From CBDAPU01 sp965198875 (GTDB lineage Bacteria; Pseudomonadota; Gammaproteobacteria; Eutrophobiales; Eutrophobiaceae): a stretch of DNA of 64,000 nt. The notes below the pieces were generated by a model, which worked only from the letters and a program-made list of their open reading frames with translations, was not told the origin of the DNA and made no database searches. Of the stretch, positions 17,827-26,526 are shown piece after piece (position 1 is the stretch's first letter; every line of letters starts with the position of its first letter). Location of the stretch: positions 1,364,001 through 1,428,000 of the forward strand of contig CBDAPU010000001.1 of NCBI GenBank assembly GCA_965198875.1, read 5' to 3'. The position numbers and the translations under genes were made by a program.

Positions 17827-18891
17827 ATGAGCGAGCTTGCGCCATTGTTGTTGCCCTGGTTCAAAAAGTTCGGCAGACATGATCTGCCCTGGCAAGAAAA
17901 CATCAACCCCTATCGGGTCTGGGTCTCCGAGATCATGTTGCAACAGACGCAGGTGAAAACGGTGATCCCCTACTACCGTCAATTTATTCGGCAGTTTCCA
18001 GATGTGGTTGCGCTGGCCGCGGCGGATCAGGATGCGGTGTTGCATCTTTGGACTGGTCTGGGTTATTACGCGCGGGCGAGAAATCTGCATCATGCAGCGC
18101 GGGTGGTTGAAGATAAGTTTGCGGGCGAGCTCCCCCGGGAGCTGGCAGCATTGATGTCCTTGCCGGGGATTGGCCGTTCAACGGCAGGTGCGATATTGGC
18201 GTTAAGCCTGAATCGCCCTTACCCGGTTTTGGACGGCAATGTGAAACGGGTGCTGATCCGCTATTACGGCATACGGGGCTGGCCTGGCGGCAAAGAGGTG
18301 CAAAACAAGTTATGGGAGATAGCCGAGCGAAACATGGCGAGGCGCAAACCTGCCGCCTACACCCAGGCGATCATGGATCTGGGCGCCACGGTGTGTCTGC
18401 GCTCACGACCACTCTGTTTACGCTGCCCGTTAAAATCCGCCTGTTATGCCTTTGAAAAAAATCAACAGCCATCTCTGCCTGCGAAAAGACCAAAGAAACC
18501 CATGCCGTCTCGATACGTCATTTTCGCTATTCTTGAAAACCCGAAGGCAGAGGTGTTGTTGGAGAGACGCCCGGCAACAGGCCTGTGGGGAGGGTTGTGG
18601 AGCTTTCCGGAGCATACCTCGAGCAGCGCATTAACAAACTGGATAAACCGGCGTCATTCTCAAAAGATAAAAAAACGGGTCACACTGCCCACACTCAAGC
18701 ATACGTTCAGTCATTTTCACCTGCATATAACGCCGGTTAAAATCCGCATTTGCGGGCCGCTGGCCGAAGTTCAGGACAATGCTAACTATCTGTGGTACTC
18801 GCCCCGGAATAATCCTGAAATCGGCATGGCGGCGCCCGTTAAAAAACTCATCGAACAACTTTTCTCTAAAGACAGGGCGCCAGTCGATTAG
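17827..18891 (+). CDS. mutY: A/G-specific adenine DNA glycosylase MutY
   Basis: This 354-residue base-excision enzyme removes adenine opposite 8-oxoguanine. Residues 1-210 form the HhH-GPD domain with catalytic E35 ('VSEIMLQQTQV'), a helix-hairpin-helix 'LPGIGRSTAG' at 112-121, and catalytic D136 ('VLDGNVKRVL'). The 4Fe-4S loop has C190-x6-C197-x2-C200-x5-C206. The C-terminal region (about 230-350) is the NUDIX-like recognition domain with 'LLERRPATGLWGGLWSFPE'. An ATG start is preferred over a GTG four codons upstream. Its last codons form the first arm of the terminator. Confidence 0.95.
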   Translation: MSELAPLLLPWFKKFGRHDLPWQENINPYRVWVSEIMLQQTQVKTVIPYYRQFIRQFPDVVALAAADQDAVLHLWTGLGYYARARNLHHAARVVEDKFAGELPRELAALMSLPGIGRSTAGAILALSLNRPYPVLDGNVKRVLIRYYGIRGWPGGKEVQNKLWEIAERNMARRKPAAYTQAIMDLGATVCLRSRPLCLRCPLKSACYAFEKNQQPSLPAKRPKKPMPSRYVIFAILENPKAEVLLERRPATGLWGGLWSFPEHTSSSALTNWINRRHSQKIKKRVTLPTLKHTFSHFHLHITPVKIRICGPLAEVQDNANYLWYSPRNNPEIGMAAPVKKLIEQLFSKDRAPVD

Positions 18892-18911
18892 GGCTGCGCG
18901 CCTGTCTTTTT
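18871..18911 (+). terminator. Intrinsic terminator overlapping the mutY stop
   Basis: GACAGG (18871-18876) pairs with CCTGTC (18901-18906). After a single-base bulge, the stem extends by CGC/GCG. Five T residues follow at 18907-18911. The left arm lies inside the final mutY codons, so the stop codon is within the loop and a translating ribosome could interfere with folding. Confidence 0.7.
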
Positions 18912-18995
18912 ATAGAATAAGTTATGCGGTTATCACGCATATTGGCGTATCATGGGATCGCAAGGTGCTAATCAATTAACAGGAGAGTGGCCATC

Positions 18996-19268
18996 ATGTC
19001 CCGTACCGTTACATGTATCAAGCTGGGTAAAGAGGCCCAGGGATTGAGCGCACCGCCCTATCCCGGTGAATTAGGCGCACGCATCTATGAGAATGTATCA
19101 CAGGAGGCGTGGCGGATGTGGTTATCCCACCAGACCATGTTGATAAACGAATACCGGTTGACGCCATATGAGAGAAAAGCGAGGGAGTTTCTCGAGCGGG
19201 AGATGGAAAACTACTTCTTTGGCGAGGGGTCCGACAAGCCAAAAGAATACGTCTCCCCTTCCGGGTAG
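18996..19268 (+). CDS. yggX: Fe(II)-trafficking protein YggX
   Basis: This 90-residue protein matches YggX: 'VTCIKLGKEAQGL' with C7, then 'PYPGELGARIYENVS', 'WLSHQTMLINEYRL' and a C-terminal 'REFLEREMENYFFGEG'. YggX is linked to protection of iron-sulphur clusters and iron handling; functional linkage to the 4Fe-4S enzyme MutY next door is plausible. The ATG is preceded by AGGAGAG at good spacing, which settles the start. The length is typical for the family (about 90 residues). A terminator separates it from mutY, so it may have its own promoter. Confidence 0.93.
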   Translation: MSRTVTCIKLGKEAQGLSAPPYPGELGARIYENVSQEAWRMWLSHQTMLINEYRLTPYERKAREFLEREMENYFFGEGSDKPKEYVSPSG

Positions 19269-19375
19269 GCGGCTTGACGAAAAACATGGACTTGGATTTA
19301 ATACGCTCCTTCTACGTTGTCTAAAGCAGGACTTAAATCTTTCGATTTGCAACTTGTCGGTTTTGCCAGAGATAT

Positions 19376-19451
19376 GGCCAGGTAGCTCAGTTGGTAGAGC
19401 AGGGGACTGAAAATCCCTGTGTCGGCAGTTCAATTCTGTCCCTGGCCACCA
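19376..19451 (+). tRNA. tRNA-Phe(GAA)
   Basis: The 76-base cloverleaf includes an encoded CCA. The acceptor stem is GGCCAGG/CCTGGCC. The D arm is GCTC-AGTTGGTA-GAGC, the anticodon arm is GGGGA-CTGAAAA-TCCCT with anticodon GAA, the variable loop is GTGTC, and the T arm is GGCAG-TTCAATT-CTGTC. All stems pair, with one G-T pair at the base of the anticodon stem. The roughly 290 bases downstream to mnmG show no gene, no clear terminator and no duplicated tRNA end that would mark an integration site. Confidence 0.98.
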
Positions 19452-19745
19452 CCTGTTTTGATCATTGAAGTCAGCTTTAAGGTTTTCATCTTCGTGAACG
19501 GGATAGCGATGATCTGATTCACTCAGGGTGAGTGTTTTATTCCCTGCCGCTATGTCCTTTAAACTCAGTGGATTTCAGTTTGTCCTTGCAAAAAAGGCTC
19601 AGGAGTATGAACCCCGGCACCGTACGCCCCCAACCCCAAAAAGGTAATACGGTGGACTACCCATGGCATTTTTCCTTACTCTGAAGTCAGACAGGCATTC
19701 GAATTGCTCGATCTTTGCATCTGTTCGTCTAAAATACCCGGCCCT

Positions 19746-21641
19746 ATGAATGCACATACACAGCGCTATGACGTCATTATCGTCGGTGGCGGACATGCCG
19801 GGACAGAGGCCGCCCTGGCCGCTGCTCGGCTTGGTGTGCATACGCTGTTGTTGACCCATAGTGTGGATACCTTAGGTCAGATGTCATGCAATCCCGCAAT
19901 CGGGGGTATCGGCAAGGGTCATCTGGTGAGGGAGATCGACGCCCTGGGCGGGGTGATGGCCCGTGCCGCCGATAAAAGCGGGATCCAGTTTCGCATTCTA
20001 AATGCGCGAAAAGGGCCGGCCGTTCGCGCAACCCGTGCACAGATCGATCGCACACGCTATAGGGGTGTGATCCGCCACCTGTTGGAGGATGCAGAAAATC
20101 TGCATATCTTCCAGCAGGCGGTGGATGATCTCATTATAGAAGGGGAGCGGATCAGGGGTGTTGTTACCCAGATGGGCGTTAAGTTTCAGGCAACCTGTGT
20201 TGTACTCACCGTGGGCACATTTCTGGCCGGCCAAGTCCATGTGGGCGAGATGCATTATCAAGCTGGTCGGGCGGGCGAGCCATCCGCCAATACCCTGGCG
20301 CGGCGATTACGGGAAATGCCTTTGCGTGTTGCTCGATTAAAGACCGGCACACCACCTCGCCTGGATGGCAATACCATTGATTACAGCGAACTCACCATAC
20401 AGCCGGGAGATGATCCTGTGCCGGTGTTTTCATTTATGGGTTCAGCGGCAGAGCACCCGGCGCAAATTCCCTGCCATATTACCCATACTAATGAACATAC
20501 CCACGATATTATTCGTGCCGCATTGGATCGCTCACCCATGCACAACGGCAGCATTGAAAGCACCGGCCCGCGCTATTGTCCCTCAGTGGAAGATAAAGTA
20601 GTGCGCTTTGCTGATAAAACATCCCATCAGATTTTCATTGAGCCGGAGGGGCTAGATACCAGGGAGGTCTATCCAAACGGGATCTCCACCAGTCTGCCCT
20701 ATGACGTGCAGTACGAGCTTGTGCGCTCTATCAAGGGTTTTGAAAACGCCCATATCACACGCCCTGGTTATGCCATCGAATATGACTTTTTTGATCCGCG
20801 GGATCTGCATCCCTGGTTAGAGACGAGGTGCATATCCGGGTTGTTCTTTGCCGGACAGATCAACGGCACCACGGGTTATGAGGAGGCGGCCTGTCAGGGT
20901 TTGATTGCGGGTCTGAATGCGGCATTGCGGATACAGGAGCGGACGCATTGGCGCCCGCGCCGGGATGAGGCCTATATCGGCGTGTTGATCGATGATCTGA
21001 TCACCCAGGGCGCCACGGAGCCCTATCGCATGTTTACCAGCCGTGCCGAGTATCGCCTGATGTTAAGAGAAGACAATGCGGATCTCAGATTAACGGAGAT
21101 CGGCTACCGGCTTGGCTCTGTTGGTGAGATGCAGTGGCGGCATTTTAAGGACAAACGTGAGGCCATTGAAAGAGAGCAACAACGGCTTTCATCCACATGG
21201 ATAACGGCGGATAGCTTGCCTTGCGATATTGCCAAAGAGATGTTAGGGCAACCACTACAAAAAGATACCAACCTGTTGCAACTGCTTTATCGCCCCAACG
21301 TCACTTATGCGGATCTGAGAAAGCTCCCGGGTTTTGAGCCTGCTGATGTGTGCGGAAAAGTCACCGAGCAGATCGAAGTGCAGGCCAGGTACCACGGCTA
21401 TATTGAGCGACAGGAGAAGGACATTGCCCTGAATAAACGTGATGAGGGTATGCGCTTTCCGGGGGATATTGACTTTCTCTGCGTCACCGGTTTATCAACA
21501 GAAGTCGCCCAAAAGCTGGCGACACAACAACCCGATACGCTGGGTCAGGCGTCCCGTATTCCCGGGATCACCCCTGCCGCCGTCTCTCTTTTGCGTGTTC
21601 ATTTGAAGCGGGGCTCGCTGCTGTTAAAGAAGAGTGCGTGA
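19746..21641 (+). CDS. mnmG: tRNA uridine-5-carboxymethylaminomethyl modification enzyme MnmG (GidA)
   Basis: This 631-residue FAD protein, with MnmE, modifies the wobble uridine of several tRNAs. It has the dinucleotide fold GGGHAGTEAA at residues 14-23, 'GQMSCNPAIGGIGKGHLVREIDALGG' (in part), 'ARKGPAVRATRAQIDR' and the C-terminal 'MFTSRAEYRLMLREDNADLRL' (in part). I start it at the ATG before 'NAHTQRYDV', which matches the usual length (about 630); an upstream in-frame start would add 14 non-conserved residues. It precedes rsmG by 6 bases, the classical gidA-gidB order. Confidence 0.96.
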   Translation: MNAHTQRYDVIIVGGGHAGTEAALAAARLGVHTLLLTHSVDTLGQMSCNPAIGGIGKGHLVREIDALGGVMARAADKSGIQFRILNARKGPAVRATRAQIDRTRYRGVIRHLLEDAENLHIFQQAVDDLIIEGERIRGVVTQMGVKFQATCVVLTVGTFLAGQVHVGEMHYQAGRAGEPSANTLARRLREMPLRVARLKTGTPPRLDGNTIDYSELTIQPGDDPVPVFSFMGSAAEHPAQIPCHITHTNEHTHDIIRAALDRSPMHNGSIESTGPRYCPSVEDKVVRFADKTSHQIFIEPEGLDTREVYPNGISTSLPYDVQYELVRSIKGFENAHITRPGYAIEYDFFDPRDLHPWLETRCISGLFFAGQINGTTGYEEAACQGLIAGLNAALRIQERTHWRPRRDEAYIGVLIDDLITQGATEPYRMFTSRAEYRLMLREDNADLRLTEIGYRLGSVGEMQWRHFKDKREAIEREQQRLSSTWITADSLPCDIAKEMLGQPLQKDTNLLQLLYRPNVTYADLRKLPGFEPADVCGKVTEQIEVQARYHGYIERQEKDIALNKRDEGMRFPGDIDFLCVTGLSTEVAQKLATQQPDTLGQASRIPGITPAAVSLLRVHLKRGSLLLKKSA

Positions 21642-21647
21642 ACTTTA

Positions 21648-22277
21648 TTGGAAGAGGAGAGGCTTTTAAAGAAATTGCAAACAGGCCTGCTGGGCCTGGG
21701 TCTTGCGCCGGCATCACAGCCCTGTGACGCCTATCTTAAATACCTTCGCCTGCTGGATACATGGAATCGGGCCTATAATCTCACCGCCGTGCGTGACAAG
21801 GGGCGGATGATTGACGTCCATATACTCGATAGCCTGTCGGTCATGCCCTATATCAAGGGCGAGCATTGTCTGGATGTCGGCACAGGGGCGGGATTGCCCG
21901 GCGTTGTGTTGGCCCTGGCGCAACCACAACAAAGATGGGTGCTTCTGGATAGCAACGGCAAAAAAATACGCTTTTTGAACCATCTTCATAGGGAGATGAA
22001 CCTCAAAAACATTAGAACAGCCCAAACCAGGGTTAAGGCATACATGCCACCACGCCCCCATACCACGATCATCGCAAGGGCGCTGGGGTCACTCAGCGCT
22101 TACTACCGTGACACCGCACATTTACGCCAACCCGGGATCAGGCTATTGGCGATGAAAGGGGCGATATCCGATGAGGAAATGCGGGCGGCTGAGCACATAG
22201 AAGAGAACATGAGCCTACGGCAATTACGTGTGCCGGGTATAGCGCAGCAGAGGAATATCGTGATATTGGACTTATGA
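21648..22277 (+). CDS. rsmG: 16S rRNA m7G527 methyltransferase RsmG (GidB)
   Basis: This 209-residue methyltransferase modifies G527 of 16S rRNA. It shows the family motifs 'WNRAYNLTAVRD', 'HILDSLSV', the S-adenosylmethionine site 'LDVGTGAGLPGVVLAL' and 'ARALGSL'. The start appears to be TTG, six bases after mnmG, with the purine-rich GAAGAGGAGAGG inside the first codons; no ATG fits the conserved N-terminus. It is probably co-expressed with mnmG. Loss of this gene in other bacteria gives low-level streptomycin resistance. Confidence 0.93.
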   Translation: MEEERLLKKLQTGLLGLGLAPASQPCDAYLKYLRLLDTWNRAYNLTAVRDKGRMIDVHILDSLSVMPYIKGEHCLDVGTGAGLPGVVLALAQPQQRWVLLDSNGKKIRFLNHLHREMNLKNIRTAQTRVKAYMPPRPHTTIIARALGSLSAYYRDTAHLRQPGIRLLAMKGAISDEEMRAAEHIEENMSLRQLRVPGIAQQRNIVILDL

Positions 22278-22339
22278 TCCCGCCGGCCATGTGTGCCATA
22301 ATGGGCCTGCCCTGAACCCTGAAGGATGTTCCCATCGCT

Positions 22340-23113
22340 GTGGCCAAAATTATCGCCGTTGCAAATCAGAAAGGTGGTGTCGGCAAAACCACTACCAGCG
22401 TGAATTTAGCCGCCTCCCTGGCCGCCACGAAACGCCGTGTGTTGTTAATTGATCTGGACCCCCAGGGTAATGCGACCATGGGCAGTGGCGTCAACAAGGG
22501 TGAAGTGGCGCACACCAGTTACGATATGTTGGTGGGTGATAGATCCATTCCTGATGTTATCGTCCATTCGGCTGATTGTGATTATCATCTTGTGCCGGGT
22601 AATGCCGATCTAACTGCCGCAGAAGTGGCGCTGATAGATGAGATAGCCCGGGAGATAAGATTATGCAAGGCGATCGAGCCTGTTCAGGATGAGTATCACT
22701 TTATTTTTATCGACTGCCCACCTTCATTGAATATGCTGACGGTGAATGCCCTGGTGGCGGCGGATGCGGTGATCATTCCCATGCAATGCGAGTATTATGC
22801 CCTGGAGGGTCTGACCGCATTATTGGAAACCATAGAGAAGATCAGGGAATTCCTCAACCCGCACCTGAAGATAGAAGGGTTATTGAGGACGATGTATGAT
22901 CCCAGAAACAATCTGGCCAATCAGGTATCCGCCCAGTTGCTGGAACACTTCGGTGACAAGGTCTACAGGACGGTGATCCCGCGCAACGTGCGCCTGGCCG
23001 AGGCCCCCAGTCACGGTTTGCCGGTGATCAAGTATGACCGCGCCTCCCGTGGCGCCATCGCTTATCTGGCCCTGGCAGGGGAGATGTTGAACCGGGATGA
23101 GAAAGCCGCCTGA
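22340..23113 (+). CDS. parA: Chromosome-partitioning ATPase ParA (Soj)
   Basis: The 257-residue protein has a deviant Walker A 'KGGVGKTT' at residues 11-18, a Walker A' 'LIDLDPQGNATMGSG', Walker B 'FIFIDCPPSLNML' and 'MQCEYYALEGL'. It lacks the N-terminal helix-turn-helix of plasmid ParA, so it is the chromosomal Soj type. It starts at GTG; no ATG precedes the conserved 'KIIAVANQKGG'. It works with ParB bound at parS sites to move origin regions. The 261-base gap to parB shows no credible gene and no recognisable parS. Confidence 0.95.
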   Translation: MAKIIAVANQKGGVGKTTTSVNLAASLAATKRRVLLIDLDPQGNATMGSGVNKGEVAHTSYDMLVGDRSIPDVIVHSADCDYHLVPGNADLTAAEVALIDEIAREIRLCKAIEPVQDEYHFIFIDCPPSLNMLTVNALVAADAVIIPMQCEYYALEGLTALLETIEKIREFLNPHLKIEGLLRTMYDPRNNLANQVSAQLLEHFGDKVYRTVIPRNVRLAEAPSHGLPVIKYDRASRGAIAYLALAGEMLNRDEKAA

Positions 23114-23374
23114 ATGGGGGCGACATGGTATGAACTTGCCTCATAATGGGACATGCCCACTCGCCACCACCCTGTGGCTTCGCCTTCGGGCCATGCCCGC
23201 CCGCCTCATCCTGCGCCCGCCCATGTTGTTCCTGTGTCAGGTTTGGGGGAGTTTTAAGCGGCGCACCTCAGGCCCGATCAGCGGCTTTGCGACCTCGCCC
23301 GGGGATAAGGCGAAAACCCAGCACAGGGGCAAAACCCTCATTTTGAGCCGGGTTCATATCGGCGCTAAATTAAG

Positions 23375-24265
23375 ATGGCTAACAGAAAACGCGCCTTAGG
23401 TAAGGGTCTCGACGCCTTGTTAGGGCCCCTCTCGGCGGTTGATGTGGCTAACATCGATAGCGGCGAAGCATTGCGTAAACTGCCGATCGATTTACTGCAA
23501 CGTAGCCCATACCAACCACGCATGGATTTTGACAAAGACGCCCTGCAGGAATTGGCTAACTCCATTAAATCACAGGGCGTTGTGCAACCGCTTTTAGTGA
23601 GGCCACTGGCCCGGAGCGGTAGATTTGAAATTATTGCCGGTGAGCGTCGCTGGCGTGCCGCACAACAGGCCGGGTTGCATGAGATCCCGGCCGTGGTGCG
23701 GCAACTTGATGATCGGGCGACCATGTGTATTGCGCTGATTGAAAACATTCAACGGCAAGACCTAAATCCATTGGAGCAGGCCCGCGGACTGTCCCGTTTA
23801 ATCGATGAGTTTGACATGACCCATGAGGCCATTGCCGGGGCAGTGGGGCGCTCACGTTCTTCGGTGACGAACCTCTTGCGTTTGCTGGAATTAAACGATG
23901 AAGTGAAGAGGTTACTGGAAGCGCGCGCATTGGAGATGGGACATGCCAGGGCGCTGTTGGCCTTGCCTTCAGAAAAACAACTACAGGCCGCACGAGAGAT
24001 CATCCAGTCCGGCCTGCCCGTGCGCGGCGCCGAGGCCCTGGTCCGACATCTTCAGGGTGGTAGAAAACCCAAACAATCAAAAGCAGGTCCCATTGACCCG
24101 AATATTAAATTGTTGCAATCAGAGCTGTCCGAACAACTAGGCGCTACGGTAAGCATTCACCAGCAAAAAGGTGGCAAGGGATCAGTGCAGATAAGCTACG
24201 GCTCTCTCGATGAGCTGGATGGCATATTGGCCAAGATCAGGGGAAAACCGGCGGGTTTTTCTTAA
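23375..24265 (+). CDS. parB: Chromosome-partitioning protein ParB (Spo0J)
   Basis: This 296-residue protein has the N-terminal CTPase/ParB domain with 'PYQPRMDF', 'GVVQPLLVRPL', 'IIAGERRWRAA' and 'ALIENIQRQDLNPLEQA'. A helix-turn-helix ('MTHEAIAGAVGRSRSSVTNLLRL', in part) binds parS, and the C-terminal dimerisation region is present. The last codons (24244-24259) can form a small AAAACC/GGTTTT hairpin before a short T stretch, a possible weak terminator. A promoter for the ATP synthase genes follows directly. The location in mnmG-rsmG-parAB is the usual origin-proximal arrangement. Confidence 0.95.
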   Translation: MANRKRALGKGLDALLGPLSAVDVANIDSGEALRKLPIDLLQRSPYQPRMDFDKDALQELANSIKSQGVVQPLLVRPLARSGRFEIIAGERRWRAAQQAGLHEIPAVVRQLDDRATMCIALIENIQRQDLNPLEQARGLSRLIDEFDMTHEAIAGAVGRSRSSVTNLLRLLELNDEVKRLLEARALEMGHARALLALPSEKQLQAAREIIQSGLPVRGAEALVRHLQGGRKPKQSKAGPIDPNIKLLQSELSEQLGATVSIHQQKGGKGSVQISYGSLDELDGILAKIRGKPAGFS

Positions 24266-24293
24266 ACTTTCAGTATTTTGTCCATTGCGGCGA

Positions 24294-24323
24294 TTGATTC
24301 AGGACGGGCATAGGGATTATACT
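24294..24323 (+). promoter_or_regulatory. Candidate sigma-70 promoter of the ATP synthase operon
   Basis: TTGATT (24294-24299) and TATACT (24318-24323) are separated by 18 bases in the gap between parB and atpI. This gives an mRNA leader of roughly 100 bases, which includes a small CGGC/GCCG hairpin. It is the only good -35/-10 pair I found in the gap. Confidence 0.5.
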
Positions 24324-24435
24324 TGCCCCGGCTTCACGCCGTAGATAAAAATAATAACGGCCTGAAATGCTGATCAGGGCATGGGGGCAGAAGCATATAA
24401 ATGAGCTTTCTTAAATAAGTTAAGGGCCACAGCGC

Positions 24436-24846
24436 TTGGGTAAATACCTCTTGAGTAAATACTTAAAGTTATCAGATCACAACACTGTTCCAAATAGCAT
24501 CGCCCTGGCGCAACTTGTGCTGACGGCGGTCGTGACATTGGCCTCGTTCGTCATGCTTGGAACGGTGGCTGCGTATTCGGTGGCCATGGCCGGCGGGATC
24601 AGCGCTTTATCAACCTGGTATGTCGGCAGGAAGATATTCAACAGCAAGGCGAGAGACGCCGAGGGGTTTGTGCAGAATATCTATCTGGCGCAGTGTATGA
24701 AGTTGTTACTAGTCATTGCGCTTTTTTGTGTTGTCTTCTCAACCATGAAAGTGGACTTTCTGGTATTTATCGCCGCCTATGCGCTGACGGTATCGGTTTA
24801 TGGTTTTGCGTTTGTTTCATCGAAAATGGGGTTTAAGACCACTTAA
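24436..24846 (+). CDS. atpI: ATP synthase accessory protein AtpI
   Basis: The 136-residue protein has four hydrophobic segments and sits first in the ATP synthase operon, the usual place for atpI. AtpI is a poorly conserved membrane protein implicated in c-ring assembly and magnesium handling. The start is taken as TTG, preceded by AAGGG at suitable spacing; no ATG is available before the first helix. The segment 'STWYVGRKIF' after helix two is typical of the family. Identification rests partly on position. Confidence 0.8.
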   Translation: MGKYLLSKYLKLSDHNTVPNSIALAQLVLTAVVTLASFVMLGTVAAYSVAMAGGISALSTWYVGRKIFNSKARDAEGFVQNIYLAQCMKLLLVIALFCVVFSTMKVDFLVFIAAYALTVSVYGFAFVSSKMGFKTT

Positions 24847-24892
24847 CAGGGCGCGCTTGCGTAAACACATCGGCTTTTATAATTGAATAAAC

Positions 24893-25711
24893 ATGGCGTC
24901 CGGCACACCAGCGGAGTATATCCAACATCACCTGCAGAACCTGACCTATGGTCAACATCCTGACGGTAGCTGGGGTTTTGCCCATTCCGCCAAAGAAGCG
25001 GCGGACATGGGTTTTATGGCGATACATGTGGATACCCTATTCTGGTCCGTTTTTCTCGGCGCCGTATTCATCTGCCTCTTCCGCAAGATAGCCATCTCCC
25101 TATCCATAGAAAAACCCGGCCACCTGCAATCCTGTGTTGAAGCCATTGTGCAGATGGTTGATACCTCGGTTAAGGAGACCTTCCATGGTAGTAACCCGCT
25201 CATTGCGCCGCTGGCGTTGACCGTCTTTGTCTGGATCTTTCTGATGAACTTTATGGATCTGATCCCGGTTGACTTCATCCCCCATGCCGCTTATCTGTTG
25301 GGGATTGAATACATGAAAGTCGTCCCGACTACGGACGTCAATGCGACTTTCGGCCTGTCCTTCGCCGTTTTCTTTTTGATGATCTACTACAGCATCAAGA
25401 TCAAGGGCGTCGGCGGGTTTTTTGCGGAGCTGGCCTTTCATCCGTTTGGCAAGGCGTTGTTACCGGTGAACCTGGTGTTGGAGCTGGTGTCATTGCTCGC
25501 CAAGCCGTTGTCATTGTCTTTGCGCCTCTTTGGTAATCTCTTTGCCGGCGAGCTCATTTTTATTTTGATCGCAGCGTTAATACCGTTTTATTTGCAGTGG
25601 GTGTTGTCGGTGCCCTGGGCGATTTTTCATATTCTGGTGATCACATTACAGGCGTATATTTTTATGATGTTGACCATTGTTTATCTTAGTATGTCCCATG
25701 AGACCCATTAA
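24893..25711 (+). CDS. atpB: F0F1 ATP synthase subunit a
   Basis: This 272-residue polytopic protein is the proton-channel subunit of the membrane sector. The essential arginine is R211 in 'LSLSLRLFGNLFAGE', and the helix around 'FLMNFMDLIPVDFIPHAA' and the C-terminal 'VITLQAYIFMMLTIVYLSM' match the family. The N-terminal extension 'GTPAEYIQHHLQNLTYG' is typical of proteobacterial subunit a. It is 46 bases after atpI and 29 bases before atpE. Confidence 0.96.
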   Translation: MASGTPAEYIQHHLQNLTYGQHPDGSWGFAHSAKEAADMGFMAIHVDTLFWSVFLGAVFICLFRKIAISLSIEKPGHLQSCVEAIVQMVDTSVKETFHGSNPLIAPLALTVFVWIFLMNFMDLIPVDFIPHAAYLLGIEYMKVVPTTDVNATFGLSFAVFFLMIYYSIKIKGVGGFFAELAFHPFGKALLPVNLVLELVSLLAKPLSLSLRLFGNLFAGELIFILIAALIPFYLQWVLSVPWAIFHILVITLQAYIFMMLTIVYLSMSHETH

Positions 25712-25740
25712 CTTTCTACATATCTAACAGGAGATGTTCT

Positions 25741-26037
25741 ATGGAATCGATTATTGGTTTTTCCGCCCTGGCAGCCGGCCTCATGATCGGCCTGGGGGCT
25801 TTGGGCGCCGGTGTCGGGATCGGTATTCTGGGGAGTAAATTCCTGGAGGGCCTGGCCCGTCAACCGGAGTTGGCGGGGGTGTTGACCCCAAGAATGTTTT
25901 TGATGCTGGGTCTAACCGATGCGGTGCCGATTATTGCCATTGCATTTGCGGCGTTTTTGATGTTCGCCAATCCCTTCGTGGGTCAAGGTGAGAGTGCCGG
26001 CGTCACGGCAGAGGCAAGTGCGTATGATGAGGGTTAG
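25741..26037 (+). CDS. atpE: F0F1 ATP synthase subunit c
   Basis: The 98-residue hairpin of two membrane helices builds the rotor ring. Helix one has the glycine ladder 'GALGAGVGIGILG'; the loop 'ARQPE' contacts the F1 stalk; helix two carries the ion-binding D60 in 'LGLTDAVPIIAIAF'. An aspartate followed by alanine, without the Gln/Glu/Ser-Thr set of sodium rings, points to proton coupling. The C-terminus has an unusually long polar tail (about residues 80-98, with E, D, S, G) compared with the 79-residue E. coli protein. A GGAG site precedes the ATG. Confidence 0.96.
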   Translation: MESIIGFSALAAGLMIGLGALGAGVGIGILGSKFLEGLARQPELAGVLTPRMFLMLGLTDAVPIIAIAFAAFLMFANPFVGQGESAGVTAEASAYDEG

Positions 26038-26042
26038 GTTAA

Positions 26043-26513
26043 ATGAACATTAACTTAACCCTGATTGGTCAGGCGATATCGCTGTTTATCTTCGTCTGGT
26101 TCTGCATGCGGTATGTCTGGCCACCGATAATCCAGGCATTGGAAGAGCGTGAGAAGCGTATTGCCGATGGGCTTGCTGCGGCCGAGGCTGGGCAGCACAA
26201 ATTAACCGAGGCGGAGCAACGCTTGTCTGATCTGGTGAATGAAGGCAAACAACAGGCAGCGGAGATCATCGCCCAGGCGCAACGGCGCGGTGATGAAATT
26301 GTCGAGGAGGCGAGGACGGCGGCGAAGTCGGAAGGCGAGCGTTTAATTGAAGCCGCCCACTCGGAGATTGATCAGGAGCGCATGCAGGCCAGGGATCAGC
26401 TAAGGGGTGAAGTGGCGGCATTGGCGTTAGCCGGAGCTGAGCGGATCCTCATGCGTGAAGTGGATCAAAACGCCCATAATGCGGTGCTGGCCAGGATCAG
26501 TGCGGATCTATAA
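26043..26513 (+). CDS. atpF: F0F1 ATP synthase subunit b
   Basis: This 156-residue protein has one N-terminal membrane helix ('LIGQAISLFIFVWFCMRYVWPP', in part) and a long charged helical stalk with 'EEREKRIADGLAAAE', matching the peripheral-stalk subunit b of proteobacteria (E. coli 156 residues). It holds the F1 head against the a subunit through delta. It is 5 bases after atpE and 13 before atpH. Confidence 0.96.
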   Translation: MNINLTLIGQAISLFIFVWFCMRYVWPPIIQALEEREKRIADGLAAAEAGQHKLTEAEQRLSDLVNEGKQQAAEIIAQAQRRGDEIVEEARTAAKSEGERLIEAAHSEIDQERMQARDQLRGEVAALALAGAERILMREVDQNAHNAVLARISADL

Positions 26514-26526
26514 AGAGGGCTGATGC

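Noticed and set aside
19452..19745. Possible oriC or integration site after tRNA-Phe
   Set aside because: No DnaA-box cluster, no AT-rich unwinding region, no integrase and no duplicated tRNA end was found.
23097..23399. 100-codon frame between parA and parB
   Set aside because: It is rich in P, R and T with no domain character and overlaps the start of parB in another frame.
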